Of a DNA stretch of 64,000 nucleotides, positions 48,696-57,264 are shown one piece after another. The notes beneath the pieces were generated by a model. The model had not been told where the DNA came from. It was given only the letters and a program-made list of their open reading frames with translations, and did not search any database. Every line of letters starts with the position of its first letter. Position 1 is the first letter of the stretch. Source of the stretch: Allopusillimonas ginsengisoli (GTDB lineage: Bacteria > Pseudomonadota > Gammaproteobacteria > Burkholderiales > Burkholderiaceae_B); assembly GCA_005239165.1 (NCBI GenBank), contig RAPG01000006.1:62001-126000 (forward strand), given 5' to 3'. The position numbers and the translations under genes were made by a program.

Positions 48696-49716
48696 ATTGA
48701 TAGCGTTCATCTGCTTGCAGGGCATCCCAGTCAGGCGCGGGCACGGAGGGCATCAGACGGCGAATACGCTGCACAGCGTCTTGGTCGTGCTCGTGCCGAA
48801 GCCTGGACAGCAGTTCATCGGCAAGATCTGGCCGGTTGCACACCAGCACCATGTCGCAGCCTGCCGTCAGGGCGGCCTCGGCCCGGGCAAGTATATCGCC
48901 CGCGACCGTAGCCCCTTCCATGGTGAGGTCGTCTGAAAAAACCACCCCGTCGTAGCCCAGATCTTGGCGCAGTACTTTTTGTATCCAGAAAGGAGAGAAG
49001 CCGGCCGGGTTGGGATCGACTTCGCGATAAATAACGTGGGCAGGCATGACAGAAGGCAATACCATATCGCCCAGCCAGCCGTAAGGCGCAGCATCTTCCT
49101 TCATGATTTCGTCGAAGCTGCGTCCATCGACCGGAATCTCATGATGAGAATCTGCCTCAACCGCACCATGGCCGGGAAAGTGTTTTCCGCAGGCCGACAT
49201 GCCAGCCAGCATCAGGCCCTGGATCAGCGCCCGCGCAAGCAGTGCCACCACGCGCGGATCACGATGAAATGCGCGATTACCAATAACCTGACTCACACCG
49301 TAATCGAGGTCAAGCACCGGTGCAAAGCTGAGGTCCACGCCGCAGGCACGCAGCTCAGCGCCCAACACATAGCCTGTTTCGGAGGCCAGGCGCATGGCAG
49401 CCAGGGAGTCTTCAGCCCACAGCTTGCCAAAAACACTCATGGCGGGAATCGAGGTGAATCCATCGCTACGAAAACGTTGTACCCGGCCGCCCTCATGATC
49501 TACAGCGATCAACAAAGGTTCATCGCGGGCCTCATGAATCGCCCGGCAAAGCTCAGAGAGCTGAGCCCGGTTTTCAAAATTACGAGCAAACAAGATTACG
49601 CCGCCCACTAATGGGTCGCATAGTCGTGCGCGCTCGTGCTCAGTAAGCGTTGCACCTTCGACATCAACCATGACTGGGCCGGGCGGTAAGGTGCTTTGTA
49701 ACGTGCTTTCGCTCAT
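48658..49716 (-). CDS. nagZ: Beta-N-acetylhexosaminidase NagZ
   Basis: A 352-residue glycoside hydrolase family 3 enzyme of peptidoglycan recycling that releases GlcNAc from muropeptides in the cytoplasm. It has the hallmark [18 protein letters not shown] loop with the catalytic His, [12 protein letters not shown] and the nucleophile Asp in [14 protein letters not shown] 49716 is preferred to a TTG at 49731 that would overlap the acpS stop. Confidence 0.95.
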   Translation of the reverse strand: MSESTLQSTLPPGPVMVDVEGATLTEHERARLCDPLVGGVILFARNFENRAQLSELCRAIHEARDEPLLIAVDHEGGRVQRFRSDGFTSIPAMSVFGKLWAEDSLAAMRLASETGYVLGAELRACGVDLSFAPVLDLDYGVSQVIGNRAFHRDPRVVALLARALIQGLMLAGMSACGKHFPGHGAVEADSHHEIPVDGRSFDEIMKEDAAPYGWLGDMVLPSVMPAHVIYREVDPNPAGFSPFWIQKVLRQDLGYDGVVFSDDLTMEGATVAGDILARAEAALTAGCDMVLVCNRPDLADELLSRLRHEHDQDAVQRIRRLMPSVPAPDWDALQADERYQYARRLQSQIVSA

Positions 49717-49727
49717 AAAATAGGTTC

Positions 49728-50159
49728 TCAAACAGTTAGGGCCGGGAGCGCCTCGATCACGACAAATGCCGCCACGGTATCAGACTCATCAGTAACAGAC
49801 ACATGGGCTGCGCCAAAGCGCTCACCATACCAGTCAGCCAGCGGCCCGGACAAATGCACGCTAGGTTTGCCACTGGCCTCATTGAGCGTTTGCATACGAG
49901 ACCAAGTCATCGGTGTACGCATGCCAAGACCTATCGCCTTAGAGAAGGCTTCCTTGGCAGCAAACCGTGTAGCCAGAAAACGCAGTCCGCGCACAGGGTC
50001 ACTGGCATAGCGTCGTTGGAATTTTTCAATTTCTTGCAAACCCAGAATACGTTGCACGAACTTCTCGCCCCATCGGGCGTATACACGCTCTATCCGCTCA
50101 AAGCGCAGTATATCTACGCCTATCCCTGCTATTGCTGCAGGCACTTTATGCATGACCAT
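49728..50159 (-). CDS. acpS: Holo-[acyl-carrier-protein] synthase
   Basis: A 143-residue trimeric enzyme that attaches 4'-phosphopantetheine to ACP. It shows [17 protein letters not shown] with the metal-binding Asp and [22 protein letters not shown] with Glu and Lys of the active site. Several near-by ATGs (50177, 50159, 50153) are possible starts. pdxJ, often just upstream, is not here. First gene of acpS-nagZ-uvrC-pgsA. Confidence 0.93.
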   Translation of the reverse strand: MVMHKVPAAIAGIGVDILRFERIERVYARWGEKFVQRILGLQEIEKFQRRYASDPVRGLRFLATRFAAKEAFSKAIGLGMRTPMTWSRMQTLNEASGKPSVHLSGPLADWYGERFGAAHVSVTDESDTVAAFVVIEALPALTV

Positions 50160-50223
50160 TTGTGCATCCAAGAACACGCCCCAATATCAAATAATACCGT
50201 GCCTGCACTGTTTAAGCCTCGCG

Positions 50224-50261
50224 CATGTAAACGGGGCACCCTGAGGCGCCCCGTTTACATG
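50224..50261. terminator. Strong hairpin between ohr and acpS
   Basis: A perfect 14-bp stem CATGTAAACGGGGC (50224-50237) with its complement (50248-50261) and a 10-base loop, 16 bases after the ohr stop. No T-run follows, so it may be a factor-assisted terminator or an RNA-stabilising element. Confidence 0.55.
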
Positions 50262-50276
50262 GCTGCATCAGACAAA

Positions 50277-50699
50277 TCAGACGAGAGTCAGAGTCACGTC
50301 CACATTGCCACGCGTCGCATTCGAATATGGGCAGACAATGTGAGCCTTATCAACCAGCGCCTGGGCTTTGTCACGTTCCATGCCTGGCACAGCGATCTTC
50401 AGCTCAACTTCAATACCAAAACCATTGGGAATGGGGCCAATACCAACCAAGCCGTTGATGCTGGTGTTGTCTGGCAACTCTACGCTCTCGCGTGATGCCA
50501 CCAGCTTCAAGGCACCCAGAAAGCATGCCGAATAACCAGCAGCAAACAACTGCTCGGGGTTGGCGCCACCGCCCGCACCACCCATTTCGGTCGGGACAGC
50601 CAGTTTGATATCCAGCAAGCCATCGGACGAAACGGCGCGGCCATCACGACCACCCGTTGCTGTAGCTTCAGCGCGGTAAACAACTTTCTCTAAAGACAT
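50277..50699 (-). CDS. ohr: Organic hydroperoxide resistance protein
   Basis: A 140-residue OsmC/Ohr-family thiol peroxidase that reduces organic and lipid hydroperoxides. The active Cys pair is Cys59 ([10 protein letters not shown]) and Cys123 ([13 protein letters not shown]), with [12 protein letters not shown] before it. AGGAG precedes the ATG. The cognate regulator ohrR lies upstream at 51130. Confidence 0.96.
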   Translation of the reverse strand: MSLEKVVYRAEATATGGRDGRAVSSDGLLDIKLAVPTEMGGAGGGANPEQLFAAGYSACFLGALKLVASRESVELPDNTSINGLVGIGPIPNGFGIEVELKIAVPGMERDKAQALVDKAHIVCPYSNATRGNVDVTLTLV

Positions 50700-50726
50700 G
50701 GCAATCTCCTGTTCGTTAAATTCAAG

Positions 50727-50741
50727 TGATACAAGGTATCA
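50727..50741. promoter_or_regulatory. Candidate OhrR operator at ohr
   Basis: A perfect inverted repeat TGATAC-AAG-GTATCA 28 bases ahead of the ohr ATG. Position and symmetry fit a MarR-family repressor site, although it is not the TACAATT-type box known from other OhrR proteins. Confidence 0.5.
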
Positions 50742-51013
50742 ACTGACGGGTTGGTTACGGCCCCGTCCATGGCCGGCTTGGCGGCGCGTGCCGCCAAGTA
50801 ACTTAAAAGACAAACATCTGTGCGGGTGTTCTGATACCGGATGCCTCAGGCGATTTGCTTCTGAAATGGACTCACCACATCTGACATTGTGCAAATCATC
50901 TCGTACCAGTAAATGGCTTGTCGCATCCAACCCTCAGAAAATTATCTTGTACTATTAAATAGCATCCTACTTAATTTTGCAAATGAAACCTCATGAAGGC
51001 CACTCTTTGACTT

Positions 51014-51085
51014 ACCCATTAACCCATTAACCCATTAACCCATTAACCCATTAACCCATTAACCCATTAACCCATCAACCCATTA
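51014..51085. repeat. Octanucleotide tandem repeat (ACCCATTA)9
   Basis: Nine head-to-tail 8-bp units of ACCCATTA; the eighth (51070-51077) has one T to C change. It lies between ohr and ohrR in the 430-base gap 50700-51129, 45 bases beyond the ohrR stop and about 310 bases before ohr. The rest of the gap is AT-rich near 50940-50990 and shows no gene. Confidence 0.95.
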
Positions 51086-51129
51086 ACCTTTCAGCTAGGC
51101 AACAAGCCAACCGCAAGGCCTCTCACCTT

Positions 51130-51585
51130 TTAAGATCGAAGCAAGCGCTCACGCAGGCTTTCGAGAGTTTTCCGGGTGGCCGCCAATTCATCAGCTGAAC
51201 ACTGGGTGGCGCACACGACCCCTCGCTGTACATCGTACGCCTTGCTTTTGAGCAAATTACCATCTGCTGTCAGAGACACAATAACCTGCCGTTCATCTGC
51301 CTGGGCTCTTTGACGATGCACCAGCCCCGCCGCCTCAAGGCGTTTGAGCAGAGGCGTGAGCGTTGCCGAGTCAAGAAAAAGCCGCTCGCCGATGTCAGAA
51401 ACTGTGAGGCTATCGCGCTCCCAGAGCACCAGCATAACGAGATATTGCGGATAGGTCAGCCCGATATCGCGCAACAAGCTGCGATAGATTTTGTTCATGG
51501 CCAGCCCTGTTGAATACAGGGCGAAACACAGCTGGTCGTCAAGCAACACGCCGGGGACCTGATCGTGCGGGGTTTTCTGCTTCAT
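51130..51585 (-). CDS. ohrR: MarR-family organic hydroperoxide regulator
   Basis: A 151-residue winged-helix repressor. The redox-sensing Cys is in [12 protein letters not shown] (Cys20), the same context as OhrR. The DNA-binding wing has [21 protein letters not shown] and [14 protein letters not shown] 51585 gives [15 protein letters not shown]; earlier in-frame ATGs add an unlikely leader. It precedes ohr on the same strand. Confidence 0.93.
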   Translation of the reverse strand: MKQKTPHDQVPGVLLDDQLCFALYSTGLAMNKIYRSLLRDIGLTYPQYLVMLVLWERDSLTVSDIGERLFLDSATLTPLLKRLEAAGLVHRQRAQADERQVIVSLTADGNLLKSKAYDVQRGVVCATQCSADELAATRKTLESLRERLLRS

Positions 51586-51680
51586 TCTTAGCATGTTAAG
51601 TCGCGCGCTATTTAAATACAAGCCGGGCGACCCAGCCTCTGCGGCTGTCGGCGCATACCAGACGCCGCCGAACCGCCCCG

Positions 51681-52226
51681 TCAGAGCTTGATAAAATGTT
51701 GGCGATAGTGCTTGAGCTCGTCGATAGATTCGTAAATATCTGCCAGGGCTTCGTGCTTGCTCTGTTTGACGAAGCTGCGGTAAACCTCAGGTTTCCAGCG
51801 CAGCGAAAGCTCTTTGAGCGTGCTTACATCGAGATTGCGATAATGAAAAAACGCCTCGAGCCTGGGCATATACTTCACCATGAAACGACGATCCTGCCCC
51901 ACCGTGTTGCCACACAAAGGCGATTTGCCCGCAGGAACATGCTGCAACAGAAACTGCAACAACTGGTCTTCGGCCTCTTCCTCGGTTAAGGTAGAAGCCT
52001 TGACTTTATCGACAAGCCCACTTTTGCCATGAGTAGCGGTGTTCCATCTGTCCATGGCACCAAGCAGCTCATCGCTTTGATGTACAACTAGCACAGGCCC
52101 TTCGGCTACAAATGCGAGATCCGCTTCGGTGATGACAATAGCCACTTCGATAATGCGTTCTTTTTCAGGGTCTAGCCCCGTCATCTCCATGTCAAGCCAC
52201 ACCAGACGCTGGTCATTTACCGCCAT
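51681..52226 (-). CDS. orn: Oligoribonuclease
   Basis: A 181-residue 3'-5' exonuclease of the DEDDh group that degrades 2-5-mer RNAs and pGpG. Metal ligands are in [11 protein letters not shown] (D-x-E), the third Asp in [11 protein letters not shown], and the final His-Asp in [15 protein letters not shown] 52226 gives the standard N-terminus. It is divergent from the M48 protease 46 bases away. Confidence 0.96.
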   Translation of the reverse strand: MAVNDQRLVWLDMEMTGLDPEKERIIEVAIVITEADLAFVAEGPVLVVHQSDELLGAMDRWNTATHGKSGLVDKVKASTLTEEEAEDQLLQFLLQHVPAGKSPLCGNTVGQDRRFMVKYMPRLEAFFHYRNLDVSTLKELSLRWKPEVYRSFVKQSKHEALADIYESIDELKHYRQHFIKL

Positions 52227-52272
52227 ATAATCATTCCTTGAAAAAATAGATTTTCGCATACCCCCACTATTT

Positions 52273-53517
52273 ATGTTTACGCTGCTGTTTGTTGCCTTTC
52301 TTCTCACCGACGTGTTGATCCGTCTATGGCTCGCTACGCGCCAGGTTAAACACGTACGCACGCATCGCGCCCAAGTGCCCGCCGAGTTCGCTGACCGCAT
52401 CGGCTTGTACAGCCATCAGCGCGCCGCTGACTATACGGTCGCGAGAATGCAGTTATCAATGATCGAGCACGTGGTCGAGGCGGCCGTACTGGTTGGCTTT
52501 ACGCTGTTGGGCGGGTTGCAGTTCCTTGATATGCGACTGGCCACACTGATTGATGGCGAAATCCTGCGACAGCTGGCGCTCATTGCCGTCGTCCTGGCCA
52601 TCCTGGGGGCTGTCGGCCTGCCCTTCGCCATTTGGCGGCGGTTTAAGCTAGAGGCAAAATTCGGCTTTAACCGCGTTACGCCACGGCTTTTTATCGCCGA
52701 CACGCTCAAAACGCTGGCGCTGACGTTAATACTAGGCACCCCGCTCGCCGCCTGTGTGCTCTGGGTCATGGGCAACACAGGCTCCGCATGGGTCTGGTGG
52801 GCCTGGGGTTTGTGGGTTGTGTTTAATTTCCTGATTCTCTGGCTATTTCCAAGCTTTATTGCCCCCTTGTTCAACAAATTTACCCCACTTGATAACCCCG
52901 ACGTGGCCAGCCGCATTCACGCACTGGCACAACGTTGTGGCTTTTCGCTAAAAGGCTTGTTTGTCATGGACGGCTCACGACGTTCGGCACACGGCAATGC
53001 GTATTTCACGGGTCTGGGCAAATCACGCAGAATCGTGTTTTTTGACACGCTGCTCGCCCGTCTGAACACTGACGAAATTGAAGCAGTGCTGGCGCACGAG
53101 CTTGGGCATTTCAAGCACAAGCATATAACCCGGCGCATGGTCGTCAGCTTTGGCGCCGCTCTGATGTTCTTTCTGATACTGGGCTGGCTTTCGCAGCAGG
53201 TGTGGTTTTATGCACAACTCGGCGTGATCCCACAGCTAGGCCGCCCCAACGACGCACTGGCACTCATACTGATGTTCCTGACCGTTCCTGTTTTTACGTT
53301 CTGGATCACGCCACTGGCCAGCTGGATGTCGCGCCGCGACGAATTTCAGGCCGACCGCTACGCCACGGCACAGTGCCCTTCTGACTGGCTGGTTTCGGCT
53401 CTGGTGAAACTGTATGACGACAATGCCGCCACGCTAACCCCCGATCCGGTACACTCTGCGTTTTACGATAGCCACCCGCCCGCCGTGATACGCATACAAC
53501 ACATCAAACATGGATAA
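52273..53517 (+). CDS. M48-family integral membrane zinc metalloprotease (Ste24-like)
   Basis: 414 residues with about six membrane segments. The zinc site is [10 protein letters not shown] (HExxH near residue 277), with the third ligand Glu in [12 protein letters not shown]. The N-terminal CAAX-protease part [19 protein letters not shown] is typical of bacterial Ste24 homologues, which are longer than HtpX. A role in membrane-protein quality control is likely. The end overlaps rsgA by eight bases. Confidence 0.93.
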   Translation: MFTLLFVAFLLTDVLIRLWLATRQVKHVRTHRAQVPAEFADRIGLYSHQRAADYTVARMQLSMIEHVVEAAVLVGFTLLGGLQFLDMRLATLIDGEILRQLALIAVVLAILGAVGLPFAIWRRFKLEAKFGFNRVTPRLFIADTLKTLALTLILGTPLAACVLWVMGNTGSAWVWWAWGLWVVFNFLILWLFPSFIAPLFNKFTPLDNPDVASRIHALAQRCGFSLKGLFVMDGSRRSAHGNAYFTGLGKSRRIVFFDTLLARLNTDEIEAVLAHELGHFKHKHITRRMVVSFGAALMFFLILGWLSQQVWFYAQLGVIPQLGRPNDALALILMFLTVPVFTFWITPLASWMSRRDEFQADRYATAQCPSDWLVSALVKLYDDNAATLTPDPVHSAFYDSHPPAVIRIQHIKHG

Positions 53518-54415
53518 CTCCCCTGTCCCGCAGGGGCGCGTCATTGCTGCTCATGGGCGTCACTATACGGTGGAGCTGGCCGACGGAAGCCTGCGCAAAT
53601 GCTTTCCTCGCGGCAAAAAATCGCAGGCCACGGTTGGCGACCTGGTAGCCTTTACGCCTCAAGGTAATGATGAAGGCTCCATAGACCGCATTCTGCCGCG
53701 CCGCAATCTGCTTTACCGCTCTGACGACACCCGAACCAAGCAATTTGCCGCCAACGTTGATCAACTGCTTATTGTGGTCGCACCCGAACCGTTATTTTCT
53801 GACGACCTGCTGGGTCGTGCGTTGGTCGCGGCACGCAGTGTCGATATTGAACCCATTATTATTCTGAACAAATCTGACCTGCATGCCAGCATGCCGCTGG
53901 CCAGACAGCGACTGCAGCATATTATTGCCGCAGGTTTCAAAGTTATTGAGCTAAGTGCGCTTACAACGGTAGAGGTCAACGCAGAGCTGCGCAGCGTACT
54001 GCAAGACAAATGCAGCTTGTTGCTGGGGCAAAGCGGCATGGGTAAATCAACACTGCTCAATGCTTTGGTGCCTGACGCCGCCGCCGCAACGCGCGAGCAC
54101 TCCCAGGCCTTGGGCGCGGGCAAACACACCACCACCAGTACACGTCTTTATCATCTGCCGGGCAGCACAGGCGATATTATTGACTCTCCCGGCTTTCAGG
54201 CTTTCGGGCTGTCACATCTCACAGCTGATGAAATTGTGCAGGGGTTTCCGGAATTTGACGATGTAATCGGCTTGTGTCGTTTTTACAACTGTACACATCG
54301 CCACGAGCCTGATTGTGGCGTGCTCAATGCGCTTAAAGATGGCAAGATTGCACCCGAACGCCATGATTTGTACAAACGCATATTGGCCGAAAACGAAGCA
54401 AGAAGCCGATACTGA
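53510..54415 (+). CDS. rsgA: Small ribosomal subunit biogenesis GTPase RsgA
   Basis: A 301-residue circularly permuted GTPase that acts in late 30S assembly. An OB-fold N-terminus is followed by G4 ILNKSD, then G1 GQSGMGKSTLLNAL, G3 IDSPGFQAFGL, and the zinc knuckle CRFYNCTHRHEPDC. The permuted order is diagnostic. It is coupled to the preceding protease gene by overlap. Confidence 0.96.
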   Translation: MDNSPVPQGRVIAAHGRHYTVELADGSLRKCFPRGKKSQATVGDLVAFTPQGNDEGSIDRILPRRNLLYRSDDTRTKQFAANVDQLLIVVAPEPLFSDDLLGRALVAARSVDIEPIIILNKSDLHASMPLARQRLQHIIAAGFKVIELSALTTVEVNAELRSVLQDKCSLLLGQSGMGKSTLLNALVPDAAAATREHSQALGAGKHTTTSTRLYHLPGSTGDIIDSPGFQAFGLSHLTADEIVQGFPEFDDVIGLCRFYNCTHRHEPDCGVLNALKDGKIAPERHDLYKRILAENEARSRY

Positions 54416-54462
54416 TAAGCCGTAGGGCAGCGGCTCTGCCGTCGCAAGCAAGGCGCTAGCGT

Positions 54463-55209
54463 TTAGCCCTTAATTTTTAGCTCGGCCGCTGACAAATAGT
54501 GATAAATATTTCGAATTAGCGCGGCCGTTGCGCCCCATATAAAGTAAGACTGCCAGGTAATCGAAAAATAAAAACGATGGCCACCACCAGGCAAATTGGC
54601 CTGATGCAGTCGATGAAGACGTGGGTCCATAAGCACAGACAATGGCACCTCGAACACTTCAGCGACCTCAGTTGAGTCTGGTGTAATGGTAAAGCCCGGC
54701 CGTATCACCCCAATAACCGGCTTCATGGTAAAGCGGGTAGAAGTCAAAAAACTGGGTTGGGTGCCAATAAGCTGGATGAACTCTGGCGCAACGCCGATTT
54801 CTTCGTAGGTTTCACGCAAGGCTGCCGCGATCGCATCTCGATCAGTGTGCTCTATGCGCCCGCCCGGGAAGCAGATCTGCCCAGCGTGGTCATACAGATG
54901 CGAAGCGCGCTTGGTAAACAACACATGCAAACCAGATGGCCGCTGAACAAGCGCCACGAAGACGGCCGCCTGGACCACGTCAGTGGGGAGCAACAAGTCA
55001 GCGCTAAACGCCTCGGTAAAAATGGGTTCGACTTTCCAGTCTATGCTACGGCCAAAAGCCGAGCATATGAAGTCAAGCTGAATGCTGTCTTGTGAAAGCG
55101 GCGCCAACATATCTGCGGGGACCACAGGCTGACTTTGGGGATCAAACCCGGGAGTCACTACAACCCGCTTGCATCGAGGAGGTGACATGCTTTCCGACAT
55201 AGAATCCAT
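54463..55209 (-). CDS. NUDIX hydrolase, CoA pyrophosphatase (NudL-like)
   Basis: 248 residues with the Nudix box GGRIEHTDRDAIAAALRETYEEIG and the preceding LFTKRASHLYDHAGQICFPGG, which is the NudL/CoA diphosphatase signature. It probably hydrolyses CoA to phosphopantetheine and 3',5'-ADP. Alternative ATGs lie at 55200 and 55188. The terminator of rplS overlaps its leader. Confidence 0.9.
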   Translation of the reverse strand: MDSMSESMSPPRCKRVVVTPGFDPQSQPVVPADMLAPLSQDSIQLDFICSAFGRSIDWKVEPIFTEAFSADLLLPTDVVQAAVFVALVQRPSGLHVLFTKRASHLYDHAGQICFPGGRIEHTDRDAIAAALRETYEEIGVAPEFIQLIGTQPSFLTSTRFTMKPVIGVIRPGFTITPDSTEVAEVFEVPLSVLMDPRLHRLHQANLPGGGHRFYFSITWQSYFIWGATAALIRNIYHYLSAAELKIKG

Positions 55210-55240
55210 AAAAACACAAAGGGCACCCGTCGGGTGCCCT
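55208..55240 (-). terminator. Intrinsic terminator of rplS
   Basis: Stem GGGCACCC (55221-55228) with GGGTGCCC (55232-55239), 3-base loop, then TTTGTGTTTTT on the minus strand. It starts 26 bases after the rplS stop and reaches the nudL ATG, so nudL must be expressed by read-through or a promoter inside this element. Confidence 0.8.
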
Positions 55241-55265
55241 TGCTGGTCATCGAAGATGTGGCTGC

Positions 55266-55655
55266 TTATTTAGCAGCGGCCACCTTGGCCGATTTGCGAA
55301 CCAGCTTCTCTTTGATACGAGCGGCTTTACCCGAACGGCTACGGAGGTAGTACAGTTTAGCACGACGCACATCACCACGACGCTTTACTTCGATACTGGC
55401 AATTTGTGGCGAGTACAGCTGAAATGTACGCTCAACGGCTTCACCGGATGAGATCTTGCGTACGATAAACGAAGAGTTAAGGCCACGGTTGCGTCGGCCG
55501 ATTACAACACCTTCATAAGCCTGCACACGCTTGCGGGTACCTTCAACGACATTAACGTTGACGATAACGGTATCGCCGGGGCCAAATGCTGGCTTGGCTT
55601 CGCCGCCTGTGAGGCGGGCGATTTCTTCCTGCTCGATGGTTTCGATTAGGTTCAC
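55266..55655 (-). CDS. rplS: Ribosomal protein L19
   Basis: A 129-residue 50S protein at the 30S-50S interface. It carries the L19 signature [29 protein letters not shown] and a basic tail with [16 protein letters not shown] precedes the ATG. The usual rpsP-rimM-trmD genes do not lie upstream; the gap 55656-55799 is its leader and probable promoter region. Confidence 0.97.
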   Translation of the reverse strand: MNLIETIEQEEIARLTGGEAKPAFGPGDTVIVNVNVVEGTRKRVQAYEGVVIGRRNRGLNSSFIVRKISSGEAVERTFQLYSPQIASIEVKRRGDVRRAKLYYLRSRSGKAARIKEKLVRKSAKVAAAK

Positions 55656-55799
55656 GGTAAAGCTCCTGGTTTCATCTTGAAGCGGGCTGTTTTGGGGCCT
55701 TACCAGGTAAGACCACTGGTTAACATTGTCGTCAACCGGTTAGGGCCAGTCAGAGGATGAGTTAGCAAAGTCCGCAATTATACAATGCGCCGCAGCAAT

Positions 55800-55976
55800 T
55801 TAAAAGCCGCTTGCCACCCCCAACCACATCAGGCCAGGTATTGTTGCGCCCCAGGCGAGAACAAGAACAACGTCAATCATCATGGCGCTGCGCGTAAGCG
55901 TGGCAGGCTTACCCTGCCCTTTGCGTGCAGGAAATGGCCATTTAACCGGAACATGGTGGGAGGCAATGGATTTCAT
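55800..55976 (-). CDS. Putative small membrane protein behind tandem LexA-like boxes
   Basis: A 58-residue ORF starting MKSIASHHVPVKWPFPARKG. It has a basic, Pro-containing N-terminal half and one C-terminal membrane segment (about 32-56, MMIDVVLVLAWGATIPGLMW). No known family recognised. An in-frame TTG at 56039 would add a hydrophobic 21-residue N-terminus. The ATG lies 104 bases after two CTG-N10-CAG sites on the same strand, with a CCCCG/CGGGG hairpin (56041-56055) in the leader. Small size makes the coding call tentative. Confidence 0.45.
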   Translation of the reverse strand: MKSIASHHVPVKWPFPARKGQGKPATLTRSAMMIDVVLVLAWGATIPGLMWLGVASGF

Positions 55977-56079
55977 GATTAGACCCCATAAGATAAATGC
56001 GTGACCTGGCAGTAAAAGAGCTAACTGGCCCCTGCCCAAACCCCGCTATACGGGGCACCTGATCAATATTTTTACAACA

Positions 56080-56113
56080 CTGATCGTATAACCAGTACTG
56101 TATAAAACATCAG
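56080..56113 (-). promoter_or_regulatory. Two tandem LexA-like boxes
   Basis: CTGATCGTATAACCAG (56080-56095) and CTGTATAAAACATCAG (56098-56113) both fit CTG-N10-CAG and are 2 bases apart, centre to centre 18. A minus-strand promoter overlaps them: TTGCAA near -35 and TACAGT as -10 with 17 bases between. The only same-strand ORF close by is 55976-55800. The rest of 55977-56306 shows no gene. Confidence 0.6.
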
Positions 56114-56306
56114 ATTACTTTGCAAGCGGTTTTTTACGAAAGTTGCCCAAACACCACGGCGTGCGGCGTGCCGTTATTTCAGACCATGGCATGCAAAAGC
56201 CTGCGTCGTGCACATAATCACGCCGGCCGACAATGCTCTTTATGCATCAAAGATGCCCCGCAACGCATCATGAAGAACCGGAATCTTTGGTCAGTGTGAC
56301 GTCGCC

Positions 56307-56353
56307 ATAAAAAACACCCCAAACACAGAGCAGAAATGCTGTGTTTGGGGTGT
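56307..56353 (-). terminator. Intrinsic terminator of prx6
   Basis: A perfect 15-bp stem ACACCCCAAACACAG (56314-56328) with its complement (56339-56353), 10-base loop, then TTTTTT on the minus strand. A second hairpin CTTCAGGC/GCCTGAAG (56465-56493) lies closer to the gene end but has no T-run. Confidence 0.85.
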
Positions 56354-56506
56354 GCATAACTTGAAAAAGAAGCGGGCATTCAAGACCGGACGCTGGATCA
56401 GCAAACCGTCCTGGGGCTATTTCCGCATACATTCACGGAGAGGCACGGCTACCCTTCAAGCCTGCTTCAGGCAGCCCTGCGGGCAGCCTGAAGTGGCGTA
56501 TTTCAC

Positions 56507-57144
56507 CTATTTACCAGGCTGGGGGGTAAGACGCAGATAAGGACGCAAAGATTTAAAGCCCTTGGGAAATTTTTCTTTGGCTACGTCATCAGAAACCGAA
56601 GGAGCAATGATGACATCGTCACCCTGCTTCCAGTTAACGGGCGTTGCCACACTGTAGTTGTCGGTAAGCTGCAGCGAGTCGAGTACACGAAGAATCTCGT
56701 CAAAGTTGCGCCCCGTGCTGGCAGGATAGGTCAGTGTGAGGCGAATTTTTTGGCCGGATCAATAATGAATACTGAGCGCACTGTCACCGTGCTACTGGCA
56801 TTAGGGTGAATCATGTCATAAAGTTTTGCGACTTTATGATCGGGATCAGCAAGAATCGGAAATGTCAGCTCAGTATTCTGAGTGTCGTTAATGTCTTGAA
56901 TCCATTTTTTGTGCGACTCAGCGTCATCTACCGAGATCGCAATAACCTTGGCATTACGCTTGGCAAACTCACCTTCGACGATAGAGGTGTAGCCCAGCTC
57001 AGTGGTGCAGACAGGTGTGAAGTCAGCAGGATGCGAAAACAACACACCCCAGCTGTCGCCTAGCCACTCGTGAAAGCGGATAGTTCCGGCCGAAGAGTTT
57101 TGCTCAAAATCAGGGGCAATGTCACCCAGACGTAAAGTAGTCAT
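56507..57144 (-). pseudogene. 1-Cys peroxiredoxin (Prx6 type), frameshifted
   Basis: The start MTTLRLGDIAPDFEQNSS, catalytic FTPVCTTEL (Cys46) and SVDDAESHKKWI mark a Prx6-group thiol peroxidase. The first frame stops early after FIIDPAKKFASH. One base missing in the six-A run (T6 at 56746-56751 on the + strand) would join it to the next frame, IRLTLTYPASTGRNFDEILR through LRPYLRLTPQPGK, giving 212 residues, the normal length. As written, the protein loses its C-terminal dimerisation part. A long upstream extension to 57264 is not part of the gene. Confidence 0.88.
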
Positions 57145-57264
57145 ATAAGCTCTCTTTATAAGGCAATTGAACAACAAGGGTATGCCATATAGTCTGACAG
57201 CATAAGCAGGCAAACGGAAATAGACTTTAAGTATTAACTTATTCCGTTTGCCCGATACAAGCAC

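Noticed and set aside
56352..56540. 62-residue + strand ORF beside the LexA-like boxes
   Set aside because: It overlaps the prx6 terminator stem and the conserved 3' end of prx6 on the other strand.
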